DNA of 64,000 nt from Nepenthes gracilis (GCA_033239525.1 BSYO01000024.1:10315991-10379990); one strand, 5' to 3'. Shown: positions 47,871 through 60,900, numbered from the stretch's first letter. Notes: generated by a model from the letters alone, not told the origin. Translations and numbers: made by a program.

Positions 47871-48277
47871 AAGGGGTATGACAGGGTTTCCAGAATCTGC
47901 AAACAGAACCTACATTCTGAATAAGCATCCTGGACTGAAGATCCTTGAGAAATGAAAAGAATACATAATTACAGCAAACTAACAATGCACTAAAGTCATG
48001 CAAAGGACAATAATACAAGAAATATGCAGACTTGCTGATTCGCTATTTCAATTTCGACATGATTTTCCATGGCTATCCTTATTTGACAAATTATACGTAT
48101 TGGGCATGCTTGGAACTTCTACATTTTCCAGTAAGCCATCCTCCAGAGGAGCACTAGTACCTCTTGATCAGTCCAACTTTCTCCATTAAGATCACCATAA
48201 TCTTCTGCGGAATCCACCCTCGTGAAATCTATACTTGAATGACCAATCACAAAAATTCCCTCGTGATAGCAAACTCC

Positions 48278-51200
48278 AAATAAAAGCTGCTATTTTATAA
48301 AAAGTGGGTAATAGTTGGCAGCTAAGCTAGCAAAAATGCATTTTCTTTGGAATTTCTATACACAACTCCCCTCGCCTACCCCCCAAAAAAAAAAAAAAAA
48401 AAAAGGAAAAAAATGGAGAATTAGTGTTTTACTTCTTTTAAGCGGTACGATGCAGATGATGCAGTCCAGATAACCATTCTTGGTCATCAAGGCCAAAATT
48501 AAATCAGGAGTAGTTCCAAGGAAGTGGAGTTCGAAGGGAAGAGGGCCAAATGAGAATTAATGAAGAAAGGGCTCCAAGAAGCCTAACTTTCAATTTGCTT
48601 CGTACTTTCCAATGTTCTAATTTTGGAATGAGTCGTCTTTTCTTCCCCTAATACCCGACCGGGTAGGCCGTGCCACGAAATGCGTTTATGTTAATGCGGC
48701 ATATATGTCATTGTTGCATGCAATTTTTTGTTGAAGGAACTACATGGAAAAAGTGAAGGGTCAGCAGAAAAATGACAAAGACAAAAAAATATATGTGCAA
48801 TGCTTACCTAGAGGAATCTAGAAGGCTAGACGTGAAATTATCTCAATCGTTCAGATTGGGTAATATCTCGGCTATCCATTGGGTCATGTGAATGGATTTA
48901 CAGTATTACATATTTAAAAGTTTTAGAAACTAATAGTAAAAATATATAGACTATTTAAATTAAAAGATAGTCAAATCTTTCATTTTACCACAATCCTTAC
49001 ACGTAAAAAAAGACCACACAGCTACGACTGAAACCAAATGAAAGACCATAGATTATAATAGAAAGAAACTCAAGATTATTCCTTCATCCAACCTCTTAAT
49101 TTATATAGCAAGCAACCATAATTAGTTTTTAGCCGGTAATAGAATTACTATTACTTGAAAAATGTAATGAAAAAAGGGGACTTCTTTGTTAGCCTTGAGA
49201 GAAGGAGAGTTAGAGATTTAGTCCTTTATCAAATTGGGAGCTAACTTTTCGTTTTCTTATTTGCTTTCCTTCCCTTGTTGATCTGGAATTCTTTCGGATT
49301 TCACTACTTGTAAGAGAGAGAGAGAAAAAAGAGAGTACTCGGTACAAAAAAGTAGTAAGTAATAATATACTAGGGAGTTTAGTTTGATCGAGCTTAGTTC
49401 TTTCCATTTTGTTGTTGAGTTACTCAAGGCTCATATAGTCAAGGTCCAGGAGACTAGTTCATCTTTTACGATAGAGATGCAATGGAATGCTAACTAGTAT
49501 GATAAGGTGGGCAGCATTTAAAGCCTGACTTCTGTACTCTTAGATCTTCCTGCCTGGAATAGGAGGATACCGACATGAGGCGCCATCTAGATTTATGAGG
49601 CTGCACGAGCAAGGAGGACAAACTCCAAGTTCTCGTACCAGGTTCTCAGATTATTCACTTAGCTAGAGTTTTTAAGTTGTCTTGACGACTGCCATGGAAG
49701 AGGCGACGGTGGCAATTGGAAGTAGGTTGTTGCCTCTTTCGGGTGCAACGATGATGTTTTGGCATGCTTCTTTTGTTCTCCTACTTTCTGAGTCTTCGAT
49801 CTCGGTCTCAACGTCTTTAGTTTTTGTTCTTTATACTACCCGTCGCCTCAGTTTTGATCACTGTGGCAATGAATCTATAATTTTTGTATTATTTGTTACT
49901 GTGGCTATTCCACCAACCTTCTTTGTTCTAGAGAGGCCTTCTTTCAACTCATCACTCTTGCAGATCTTATTTTCATTCAATATATCTTATTTTCATTTAC
50001 CTGAAGGATGTCTTTCAGGAGAACACTACTATTGTGGCCATTGTCCGCTTTGAGTCCATCACTATCAAGGTTTTTCTCTGAGCCTATTGCTCCGGAGATC
50101 ACTATTCCTTCAAAACCTTTGTCAACAATGTTTTCTCAGAACTTGCTACTCTCATAGAGCCCACCCTGGAGGAGTTTTTTCCATAGCTCATTGTTCCTGA
50201 GGATACTACTCCTGTCGAATCTACCGATGAGGAAGCTTTTCGGAGAGCATTGCCCCTTTGCCCATGGCTCAAATTGGTCCACCATAGCTGCAAAGGCTCT
50301 TTCCCTGATCCACGAGCGCATTCGCATTACTTTGTGAATGCTTCAGTAATTGTTGGCTTGTTTGGACTTATTGCCTTACAAAGGAGTCATGTATTTACAG
50401 AACATCAATCTTACCTCAGCAATGCTCCAGTTAACACGTCTGTGTGGAATTATGAGACATAATGATAGTTTCATAATTTAATAAACATGGTCGTCATTCA
50501 CTGAGTAACAAATTTTCCATCTCCTGATTTTTGGGCCATGTAGTTGTCTTTGATCATGGGCTTAGTAGGAAAAGGGTTAATTATCAATTGATTGACTAAC
50601 TTTTGATTTATAGCTTTCTTATCGATATTAATATGATATATTAGCGGACAAGAATCAAATTTATATGGTCAGTGATTATATAGCTGTTTATATTATTTAA
50701 TATTTCAAATCTTTTGGCATTTCAAATCTTTTAATATCTTAAATTTATAATATTTCAAACTTCTAACTTCTTAACCTTTTAACATCTTGGCACTTACCCA
50801 ACAAAACATCTTGGGCTATAAGGTCACGCCATTGTTAATCTCCAATTTAGATCCTTGGGGCTCAAACCATCTATTTTGTTTCCAAACTCTGTTACAAATT
50901 GTTTCCAAATTATTTCCACTGCCTATCATTATCTTAAAACTAGATTATATGTACTTCATTAAAATAATGAAGCAAGCCTAGTAATTTTGATATTCTATCA
51001 ACAAGATAATTATATTACTTTAGTTTATAATTGCTAAAGATTGATTTACAGAACATTAATCCATGCTCCTACTTTAGCTATTAACGTACAATAAATTATT
51101 ATATTCACAATGGGGATTTGTAGTTGCTTTTTCTTTAACCGATCATTAGATAGAGAAATTCACCTTCCTTACAGATCAGATGTGTTGCCATTCGATATTA

Positions 51201-53038
51201 AAAATGCGAGTGAGTAAAATAGATTTAATAAAATCTATCACATTACCATGGTATTTTGGACAATTTTTATAATATATAAATTTTAAAGTTTACATAATTA
51301 GATCTAATATGTTTGTAATTCACTTGTGATATATGGGCTCTTACATGAGTTTTCATAAGAGTTATTCATAAGTTGCAATGATTTATATAATGGGTAGGTT
51401 GAAAATTATGATATTGTGAGGATTTGGATGCTGTTTATAAGATCAAAACTCTTATAGTTTACTGATTTAATATTTTGAGTACTAAAATATGACAATTCTT
51501 TTTGAAAATTTTATTCTTCATCATCTCTATTTTCATTTGTTTTTTAAGTTTGTTTTATTATTTTATTTTTTTCTCTTAGTTCTCTTAACTGATTAGTTAG
51601 AGATATATGATTTCTTAACTGTCTGTTTCAAAAATCTAAATTTCTATCCAAAATGAAATAAAATCAATAATAGATTGTCTTTTTTCATCAAAATATCACA
51701 TTTTAGTATCTTCGAACCACATGATTAATACAATCGTGATCAATCTATAAATATAGAGTTCTTGATGAAGAACCAACATCTATGTAAACATATTCATGTG
51801 GCTTGCTCTATGAAAATAGCAGAGTAGCATTTGCATTTTAATAATATCTGGTATTTGCATAGTAGCATTTGCATTTTATGAAAATCTAATTATTATTCTA
51901 TCATTTTTTTATTTGCATAATTTCTTTACTAATTTGTTAATTTTCATTTCAAAAAAAAAAAAAAAAAAGATTTGGGTGAAGTGAGGTCAAAATCATGTTA
52001 TTGTAAAAAAAAAAAAAAGTCCAGCTGGGCTGGGTTTTCAACTCAATCATAGGATTATCTATGCTTTAAGGTGCTTCTTCAATCTAACATTTGCCATAGT
52101 GGGGTAGTATTTTTTTTTTTTTAATTTTTTGATTTATTTCCCATCTTTTTACTGTATAGGCAGGTATGGTAAAAATTTAGAACCAAATATATATATTTTT
52201 AAATAAAAATATCTATAAATTGCTTAAATAGACAAATTTTATATTATGATTGGATGTAATTATACTTTTTGCTTGAATAACCAAGCTTAGTTTAACTTAA
52301 AGGTCACATTTTCTGATACAAATAAAACAGAAAATCTTAACTCTTTCCTCTCAACAATTGAATTGTAAAAATATATAATAATATATATATATTATTAGAT
52401 TAAATGTTTAATATATAATAATTAAAAATAAAAAAAAACTACCTTTATATTTTTTCAATTTTAAAATTACTATTATTAATAAAGCAATAACAGTTGTTTC
52501 TCCCAAAGGAGAAGGCCCCCCTCAGCACCCTCTTCCAAAGATTTAACTATTGACATCCTAACTCAAATGCAAAGTTCAATTAAACTAAAATTTAGGTTTC
52601 AATTATTGAATCCAAGAAATAGTAAGACATCAACGGCTTATTTGGTGTCTAAAATTAAATAAATAAAAATATAGTTAATATAATCAAGTATAAAATGAAA
52701 ATAATATCATATAATTTAATTATATATAAAAAAATTTCATTTGTAAATAAAATTAAAATAAGGAGGACTAATCAGGGTCATCAATGATACGCTGGCTCTT
52801 ATTGAATTTCAATACAATTGAAACGGGTTGAAATGAATAGAGAGATAAATAATTAATATTTTAATTTGTTTAATTATAGATTAATTATTTTTTATGAAAC
52901 TAATTAATTTTAATTTTCTAATAATAACTTATCACATTAAATTTATTTTTATATTAAGTAATGGAGGTTATAGAAATAATAAGAGATTTAACATTGTAGG
53001 TGAAATTTGTTCTTTAATTCCACGCAGAACATGTTCGA
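48278..53038. other. Gene-poor stretch between the SWI3C pseudogene and OGG1
   Basis: It holds an A-rich run (about 48383-48412), a GAGA run (49314-49331) and AT-rich DNA. Plus-strand ORFs at 49682-50053 and 50250-50462 are the least AT-rich part. They have hydrophobic and Pro/Ser-rich segments but no motif I recognise, and they may come from a retroelement. I could not find the SWIRM or N-terminal exons of SWI3C here. Confidence 0.5.
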
Positions 53039-53173
53039 ATGAATACTGGTGCTATTCCTGTGAATGGTGCGCCATCATCGATTGCTCAGACGAATCTCTG
53101 CAACCCATTAGCTGTAACTTTGGTGAAGTCCTCTCTGACGCTCTCGCTCGTTTATTTTTCCTTCGCGTTGCTC

Positions 53174-56100
53174 ATGAAGCGAAGAAGATCGATCACTCTA
53201 CCCCTCTGCCCCCTATCGGCGCCGTCAACACCTCCGACTTCACAAACCCTTCACAAGACCCGCCAGTTCAAAACCGCCCAAACCCTTGCCCTCTCATCCA
53301 AAGGAAGACCCAAAAAATCTCTCACTCGAACCCTCAAAGTGATATGCTCACCAAACCCGGGCAAAATCCAGAGGTGGGTACCCTTAAATTTGGGAAAATC
53401 AGAGCTTTCATTGCCTCTGACATTCCCAACTGGCCAAACCTTCAGGTGGAAGCAAACCGGTCCACTTCAGTTCACTGGTGTTGTGAAATCCCATTTGGTG
53501 TCCCTCAAACAGCTTGATGATGGTGATGTTGCTTATTGTTTTCATGATAATGCATCTGCTGAAACTGATGATTCTAAGTTGGCTTTGCTTGATTTTCTCA
53601 ATGTGGGCATTTGTTTAACTGATTTGTGGGAGGAGTTTTCCGCATCTGATGAGAGGTTTGCGCTGCTGGCCTCCCATTTCGGTGGTGCCAGGGTGCTTAG
53701 GCAGGACCCCTTGGAGTGCTTGATGCAGTTCCTTTGTTCTTCTAACAATAATATTGGCAGGATTACCCGGATGGTCGATTATATTTCGTCGCTGGGTAAT
53801 TTTCTTGGCAGGGTTGAGGGTTTTGAATTTCACGACTTCCCGTCTTTGGAACGGTTGGCTATGGTATCGGAAGAGGATCTCCGAGGAGCTGGATTCGGTT
53901 ATAGGTTGGCTTCTGTTCTCCCCTGTTGTGCATTATATTGTTCTCGTTCATATTTATCTGCTTATGCAGTTTCATAATCAGTTTTGAGTTATTCACAAAT
54001 GTACCGCTGGCCGTGCTGTAATATGTCAAATTTTTGGAGATTACTTACTTTTGTGGACCGTGGAGAATGTCTAACTCAAAGCAGTAGTCGTCTCACCTCT
54101 TGTAATACAACTATTCAAGGACCGGATCATCTGGAAGGAGAAGTTTACCGCTGCTGCTTTTTCATTCAACCGAAGTGCTGCGTAAAACATAGATGAACAG
54201 CTTATTTTGTTCATGCAAGCTTTTGAAAGCTTGGTGCCAGTTTCCCGAGGCATCTGACCTACAATTTTAGTTTTTGATAGAAGTCATAACTATTTAAAAT
54301 AATAGGAGAATTTTAGTTTTAGTGGTCGATACTACTTTATGTTAGTGAATGGCTGGGGATTTCAGTTTCATTGACTGTTTACAGAATTGAAAAGAGAAGA
54401 GAAAAACAGATTAATCATTCTTAGCATTTGGCTTCTCCTTGTGTATATTAACGCATGAAGATTTTTTCTCTCAAATTCAAAGTCTTTCATCCTACGTTGA
54501 GAAATCTCAACTGGTTTCATAGATTTTGTTTTTTGAATATCCATGCTGAATTCCATCTTCATTTGGAACTAGGAATAGCAGTCGTGCACACGGTTGCTGT
54601 TATTCTATATAGTTATTTTTTTCATATAAAGTGTCCAATAACAACCAAACAGATCTGAATGGTACTTATATTTGGGATAGTGGTAGAGAGAGCTAGAGTC
54701 ATATTGGGGGAGATCAGGGGATGAAAAGTAACCAGGACTCAATTTTTTACATATGAAATTGGGAAATTGTTCTCTCAAAAACATATCTGTGTGAAAGAAG
54801 CAGGATATAAAACACTTTTCTATTGTCTGTTTTTAAATCAGGTTCAGGACATCAATAGCTTTTACTTGTAGCAGGTAGGGTGGATAGGGTATTAATGAGG
54901 GGGACTTCTTCAGATAGCCACTGATTCTAGACTGTGGGACAAAAACTTGAAATCACGTCTGTTTTATGAGATGTCATCAGTCCTCTTATTTTATGTGTAT
55001 CCAATTCCATGCCTTCTTGAAACTATCTTGTATAAAGGGAGCCTAGTGTAGACGCTTCTCAGATTGTATGCTAATGGGGAATCAAACGCATATAACTTTA
55101 TCCTTGCATTATAAAGAAACTGTTTTTGTGGTTTGAATTTTGTACCCACTAGGTAACAATAGAGAAGCTTTACTTTTTTGAAGGCCCACCTTCTAAAATA
55201 GGCTTTTTTGTTTGGAGATGCGGGCGAGTGAACCCTATAGCGCTCTACATCTGAGTTACATCCCCTTCTTGAAATTACCTTGTAAGTTATGAAAATTTTC
55301 AAACACATACATAAGGTTGAGCAAGCTTTTAGGTATAGGACCTGTGTTTAAGGTAGGCAAACAACTATCCCCTACTCTTGGTCCTGACTTACAGTAGCGA
55401 CACAAAATGAAGAATAAATGATTAACAGCTCCCCCACTTGAAAGAGAGGCTCAATTTTTTTTCTTTTCCTGAAATGACATAACTCTCCCTTTAATTTCTT
55501 ATCTAGTTGAAATGGCAGCCTTGCTTGCTCACTTTATTTTGAGTTTGAAAAGGGCAAATTTGAATAGGAACCATGAGGTCCTTGCTAGAGCTCAAGACTT
55601 AATATCTTCTGCGTTAGATTATTTCAATCAAACACAAAGTTATTTCATGTACTAATTCTAACATCTCCTGCTACTGGTGGGATATATTGGATGCTTGTGA
55701 CTGTGCGTTGCTCTGAAAGTTCTAACATATGTTTGCACATTTGTTTTTGAAAATGTTTCTGTTTGTTGCATAGCAGCCAATACTTGAAGTCCTTCCCTTG
55801 TCCATGATTTGATTTGGGATACTTTGTCCTACTTTATCCTTGTATTTCTATCATTTAGTGTTATTATGTAATTTTGCCATTTGCTTATATTCTTGGTCTG
55901 CAAGAACAGAGCCAAGTACATCAGTGGCACCGTAAAAGCTTTGCAATCCAAGCCTGGTGGAGGTGCAGAGTGGCTTTCTTCACTGCGTGAATTAGATCTT
56001 GAGGAGGTCATCAATGCTCTCTCCACTTTGCCTGGTGTAGGTCCCAAAGTTGCAGCATGTGTAGCACTCTTCTCTCTGGATCAACACCATGCAGTTCCTG

Positions 56101-57927
56101 TTGATACACATGTTTGGCAGGTACTGAACAATCTAAACTAGTCATTTTATCCTGGCTGTGCTGCTATTTGATGTAGTTTGTTGATGATGTTATCTATTAA
56201 TCATTTAGTATTGGCAGCTGTATATGATTCCAGCTTAAGTTTGATGTTTAGTAGGGGACAATCTAAATAGAAGGTAACCAAGGAACTTGTATCAAATCTC
56301 TTGTTCAAAGCTTGGCCTTCTTGCTGGCTAAAAAAGGAAAAGAAAGAGATTTTTGATTTGATCTGTCCCTGTAGGGTAATCAAATTTCAGCAAAAAGCCT
56401 TGCTTTGCAGTTTAAACACCTGACTTACTTGAAGGAGTGAGCAGTGGTAGATCTAGGACTTTTTATTAGCCAGGTCAATAATTTTACAATTTTGCTTCTT
56501 TTACAGTAAATTAAAATTATTATATTACTATTTTTGCCTAAAAATGGGAAAAATTGACTAATCTCAGAGAGATAGGTGAATTATAGTGGCTAATGAAATT
56601 TAATGGGCTTCATTAAATGATTTCAGTGGGATCAATTTAAAATTTCAGTTTGATTATTAATATTATGTATATATTTTATTTACATAATTTTTTTGAGTGA
56701 AATCAATTGACCCCTCAACCTATAACATGCATCCGCCACCGGGAGTGAGGCTGAGATTTATCTTGCCCGTTTGTATAGGTTTCTATATTTTCCGTGGGTT
56801 GAAGTTGTAATTTGTCTTGATCAGCTTGCCAAACATGTTGCTGCTTTTTGCTTTTAGCTTTGTGGAGAGAGAAGTTAGTAACTGCATGGCTATCTTCAGA
56901 ACCATTTGACATTTGTAAAATCCCACTCTGAGGGCAATGCTGTATCACCTTTTCCATCATCATGTCTGTATTGTATGTGACATGATGACAGTCAAGGTGC
57001 TGACATTAATAAAGATCATTCAGAAAAGTTAATTGCTAAACTTTTATTTATTATTAAAGTGATCACAAGGGTGGATATGATATTTAGAGGTCAAGTCATT
57101 TATTCTGGAGTGTCATAATTTTTTGGAAACCTAAGATACCAAAGGGAAAAAAAACTGACCTCTTCAACTTCTGATGTTAAGGAAGAAGGCAATGCCAACA
57201 AACGTACTATTTTGTAATCAGCAGTAAAACCAATAGCTCGGAAGCTGTCACATGAATGTAATCTGGGCCATCAATACCTTGGATGATGTTGCACCACCCG
57301 GCTAAGTCCTCATTGGCTCATGAATTTTAAAATATTCTGATTGGCTACCATCAGAACTGTAGCACTACTCTACTGTTTCTAGAATATTGATAATCAGAAA
57401 TTCTCTAACAATACAGGTACAGTATATCAATAATGAAACAGCCTAGCTTATGTTTCTTTTCTTAAGCTCTGATTGGATTGTATTAGATAATATGATGATA
57501 CCTATCTTTTTAAGACTCTACTCCTGATGTGCAATTCTTGTTGTTGTTCTTGGGGTTGAGCAAGATTGCTACAAGATACCTCATGCCTGAGCTCGCAGGT
57601 GCCCGCCTGACACCTAAGCTATGTAGTCGTGTGGCAGAGGCATTTGTATTGAGATATGGGAAATATGCTGGCTGGGCTCAAACTCTACTTTTCATTGCTG
57701 AGCTGCCTTTGCAGAAGGCCCTCACTGCCAAAGAGAAGAAAGCCGTAGATAGAATGGATGACAAAGCATGTGCTGGTAACTCACTTAAAGTTTTAAAAGA
57801 TCTATAGTTTATTTCTAGGTATCAAGTTTTGATTTGTACTAAGATTGTCTGTATCCTTCCAGAAATGGTTCAAGATGCTGCATCTGATAGAAAAGGATTT
57901 GGAGATTTCATGAGTTTAAATGGTTAA
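53174..57927 (+). CDS. OGG1: 8-oxoguanine DNA glycosylase/AP lyase, four exons, apparently intact
   Basis: Exons: 53174-53904, 55910-56120, 57565-57775 and 57863-57927, all GT-AG, giving 405 residues. The enzyme excises 8-oxoguanine opposite cytosine and nicks the abasic site (base excision repair). The N-terminal OGG domain includes WVPLNLGKSELSLPLTFPTG, GQTFRWKQTGPLQFTGVV and the DNA-binding QFLCSSNNNI. The helix-hairpin-helix is LPGVGPKVAACVALF, with catalytic Lys290, followed by PVDTHVWQ with catalytic Asp309. The C-terminal block is KLCSRVAEAF, then GWAQTLLFIAELPLQKAL. ATG 53174 (MKRRR) fits the usual plant start, although an in-frame ATG at 53039 would add 45 residues. The basic KRRR may aid nuclear import. 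The last intron (57776-57862) is inferred from clean splice sites; without it the protein ends at 57807 with 394 residues. Introns 1 and 2 hold a SINE and a MITE. Confidence 0.95.
53905..55032. other. OGG1 intron 1, left part
   Basis: Intron sequence from the donor at 53905. Short ORFs here (53984-54196, 54455-54658) have no recognisable motif. Confidence 0.6.
55033..55264 (-). mobile_element. Composite SINE with tRNA-Ala-like head, in OGG1 intron 1
   Basis: A 232-bp insert is flanked by direct repeats of 20 bp with two mismatches (55013-55032 and 55265-55284, CTTCTTGAAA and onward). On the minus strand it opens with GGGGATGTAACTCAGATG, then TAGAGCGC, and a T-arm-like GGGTTCACTCGCCC, then GCATCTCCA. 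This is a tRNA-Ala with paired acceptor ends and a CCA-like end, but lacking the anticodon arm (55213-55264). An Au-SINE-like body follows (GTAAAGCTTC, TTGTTACCTAGTGGGT, AATGCAAGGATAAAG, ending near CTCCCTTTA). Long target duplications indicate LINE-driven retroposition. Confidence 0.75.
56442..56741. mobile_element. hAT MITE (300 bp) in OGG1 intron 2
   Basis: It is flanked by a perfect 8-bp direct repeat, GGAGTGAG (56434-56441 and 56742-56749). Ends: CAGTGGTAGATC on the left, and GCATCCGCCACCG on the right, whose reverse complement is CGGTGGCGGATGC, giving an imperfect terminal inverted repeat. The interior is AT-rich and non-coding. The 8-bp duplication supports the hAT superfamily. Confidence 0.85.
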
Positions 57928-60900
57928 TTGAGGTCTTGAAAGTCCTAGTATGCAGATAAATGCTGGTGGAATTAACGAATTCCTTTGTGCATGATTCAGA
58001 AAGCATGCTGATTGAGAGGTTGATCCTTTTTACTCGTCTCATATAATTTTAGCGAATTATTCATGCTATTCTGCATCAAAGGATTTTTGTTCATATGCAC
58101 AATTTACCAATCCCCTAGAAATATTAAGGTTCTATTTAGTGGGAAATTTTTTTTCTATTTTTATTTTAAGTTTTCTCTTCTTTTTTCATTTTTTTCTTTT
58201 CACAATTTTTCAAAAAAGTGTGTTTATTGTTTATGTTAAAAAATGTCAATTTCCTCATCAAAAAAGCATTTTTAATATCTTTATTTGATTATGTATCTAT
58301 ATTAATATTTATTAATAGAATAAGATTTAGAGATATTTATTGGATCATGGCTTCATGTACTACTCAATATTAATAATAGTTGTTACTTGTTAGCAATGCT
58401 TTGATCAATTCACACACGCCTAGTTAAAACAAGCTATTTGGTTCTTGGCTTGAAATTGTTGATTAAAACTTGTTCAAGCACAATTCAAGAATTTTATTAA
58501 GTTGGGTCAAACCTATTTTATGAGCTCATTTAGATGAGGAGTTAGCCTTAAACAATGTTTTACTTGGTAGTATTCCTCTACCATAAACCATCTATTTGAA
58601 TTAAACTTGTGATAGCTCGGCTAAAAGCTGGAGCTTAGTTCATTGTAGCTTAACTCAAGAAATTAATGAGTTGTTTGAGGCTAATTCTAATGTTGCCAAT
58701 AAATGGTTGAGTCTAAACAAAACATTGCTTATGGTAGTTCTTGTTGATAAGTCAAGTGTTGTTACTAACAATACACTAATTATCAATGATCATGACCCTT
58801 CAAATTATTAATAAAGTAATTAGTGTAACATTGTCGTTACGTTCACGATGCATAGATGATAAGTTTCATTAAGTTATTAATTAGAGTTAGACAGCAACCG
58901 AGATGTTGAAAAGGGGACAACATGTTTGGCTCCTTATGTCAATTGATATAATTGTGTTTTTCTGTGTAAAGGATATCATTTATAAGGATTGAAAATCTAA
59001 GCACAATTGTTAGGTAATTCCTATTAAAAAAAGGAAAAAAAATACAAACTTTGACTTGGATATGAAATCAATTTTCTTTATTATGTATTATAAATATTAC
59101 TTCGGATTTGACAGATATTTGTATTTATATGCTAAAAAAATCATGTTTCTGCCATCAAGTATTCTCAAAAGGTGGTCTATGAGTTAGGTTTAGAAAATTA
59201 CAGAAGACTTTTCTTTATGACTAGTGGAAATTTTTGAAAAACATCATTTTGATGTATCCAAAGATTCAGTACACAGTTGGAAAAATTGAAAACAATATTT
59301 TCTAGTTTCAAGTTGGAAATAAATTGATTTAAACAAATTGTTTAGATTTTATTTTCTTAAAAGTAATACAGAAAATAACTTCAATTTTTGACAACTGAAT
59401 TAACCCTAAATTTCATTTGTTTTGGTGGATCAATTTAAACTTGCTAGTTGTTAAAATCCTTTTAAGATTGAAATCATGGGTTCCTGGCATTTTCATTGAG
59501 CAAAATTATCTTACCCTTAATGGTTCACCCTAAACAATAAGAGAAGCAAGGACTGATTTAGAATATCTGTTCAAATATGTCTTTATTTCCTGTTTTCAAA
59601 TGATCTACTGAATTTTAGAAAACTTAGAACTATCAAAATGCTGTTTTTGGAATTTTTTTACCAGTCATAAAGATGGTTTTTTCTTAGTTTTCTAAATCTA
59701 TTTTATAGAATTTTTTTTCGAGAATTTATAAAGATGCAAATGCTGTTTTATAAACCTAAAAATATTTGTACTTGCTAAATTTGACCAAAAAATTAAATAT
59801 ATATTAAGGGAATCTGATTTAATTATTTAATTAACTAAACCTGTAGACATTGCCAATTTATAATATCCACATTTCCCACTTAAAAGTAAAAGAATGCTAC
59901 TATTTTTGAGAGTTCAAATTGTGATCTTTTTACTAGTACTTAGGTTACTGGCTTACTGCCTAATGTTTGGTAATAACTTAATGTGCATCATTAATTTAAG
60001 GTTAAAAATCAAATCACACTTTTAATAATTTAAAAGATCATTGTTATTAAGAATTAGTGTATCAATAATAGCCATAAAAGACTCAGTTATAACTAATATA
60101 GCCATAACTGACTCCTTCATATCTAATACCATATGCAATGACTACTAATTGTATATTGATTGATGAATACGTTGTTGACGACTACCAAAGAATATGGAAT
60201 TGTGGAAATGTATACATTTCTAACACAAACAAGTAAATGCATTTTAGAAAACCATGGAAATTGAAAAGTGGGAAGGGGAAAGAACTAGAAGACCAAAGCA
60301 ATTTTGAAAAATAAACATGCTCTAATTATAGATAGCTCAGATGGGCGATTTGGAGGTGGCGGGGGATGGGAGGGAAATGTTTGTATGTGTGGACACAAAT
60401 GTCTTGTTGATTGTTTCCCTTCTCTGCTCTTTTCAAGGCACTCAGTCCAAGTGGTAAAGGGACCAAATTCGAGTCAAGAATCAAGATTCATTAATCTCCT
60501 TCCCTCTGCTTCCTTGAGATGACAAAATCTCAATACCCGGCTGGGGTGGGTTCATTATTGTTTTGTTGGTACTGTTAGTGTAAATAAGTAAACCCCTGAC
60601 GTGGTATTTGATTGGATGGTCCTACTTATTCCCTAATAATAGTTTTTGCCTTGTTTGGTTTGATTCTTAGGTGGGAATTGTTAATACTGGGAGAATACGT
60701 ATTATCATAGATGATGGAATAGTTTATAACTAGGGAAGCATGGAATTATTTTTTCTTATAGTAGTGTGAATAGATATTCCCAGTATTGATGATCGCTATG
60801 GCAACAGTTGCTTTGACTATGCTGGCAGTTGTTGTGCTGGTGGTGACCTTGGTGGCAACAGCGGGGTGGTGTTGGCACTGTTGTGATGATGGGGTCGACA

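Larger units (their letters stand above)
36891..48277 (-). pseudogene. SWI3C: SWI3C-like SWI/SNF chromatin-remodelling subunit, broken by deletions and a gypsy insertion
   Basis: Collinear minus-strand pieces match plant SWI3C. 48277-48161 reads CYHEGIFVIGHSSIDF, then DYGDLNGESWTDQE (ZZ-type zinc finger into SANT). 48149-48030 reads PLEDGLLENVEVPSMPNT. 47932-47871 reads QDAYSECRF and, after a frameshift, FADSGNPVIPL. 45513-45390 is an exon reading VAFLVSAVGPRVAAV, then CAHASLAAFSEDDGL. 37427-37249 covers GGQNDAEVS, AKAGLSTAVIKAKLL and EEREIQRLSATVINHQ, with a frameshift. 37230-36891 covers ARFGTAGV, VSASPSQPSISGY and LRPVSGTSFRLG, ending at the natural stop. The body of the SANT domain and the helical stretch after INHQ are missing. 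The SWIRM end was not found. Introns persist, so it is not a processed copy. SWI3C is a core subunit of plant SWI/SNF remodellers. Confidence 0.85.

Noticed and set aside
52894..53517. 207-residue plus-strand ORF overlapping OGG1 exon 1
   Set aside because: It is in another frame of the same exon. The OGG1 frame gives clear conserved motifs; this one has none.
55213..55264. Functional tRNA-Ala gene
   Set aside because: The anticodon arm is missing and it lies inside a retroposed unit with target duplications.
60436..60490. SINE head suggested by AGTGGTAAAGG and ATTCGAGTC
   Set aside because: The box-like motifs are too close together, and no body, tail or target duplication could be seen.
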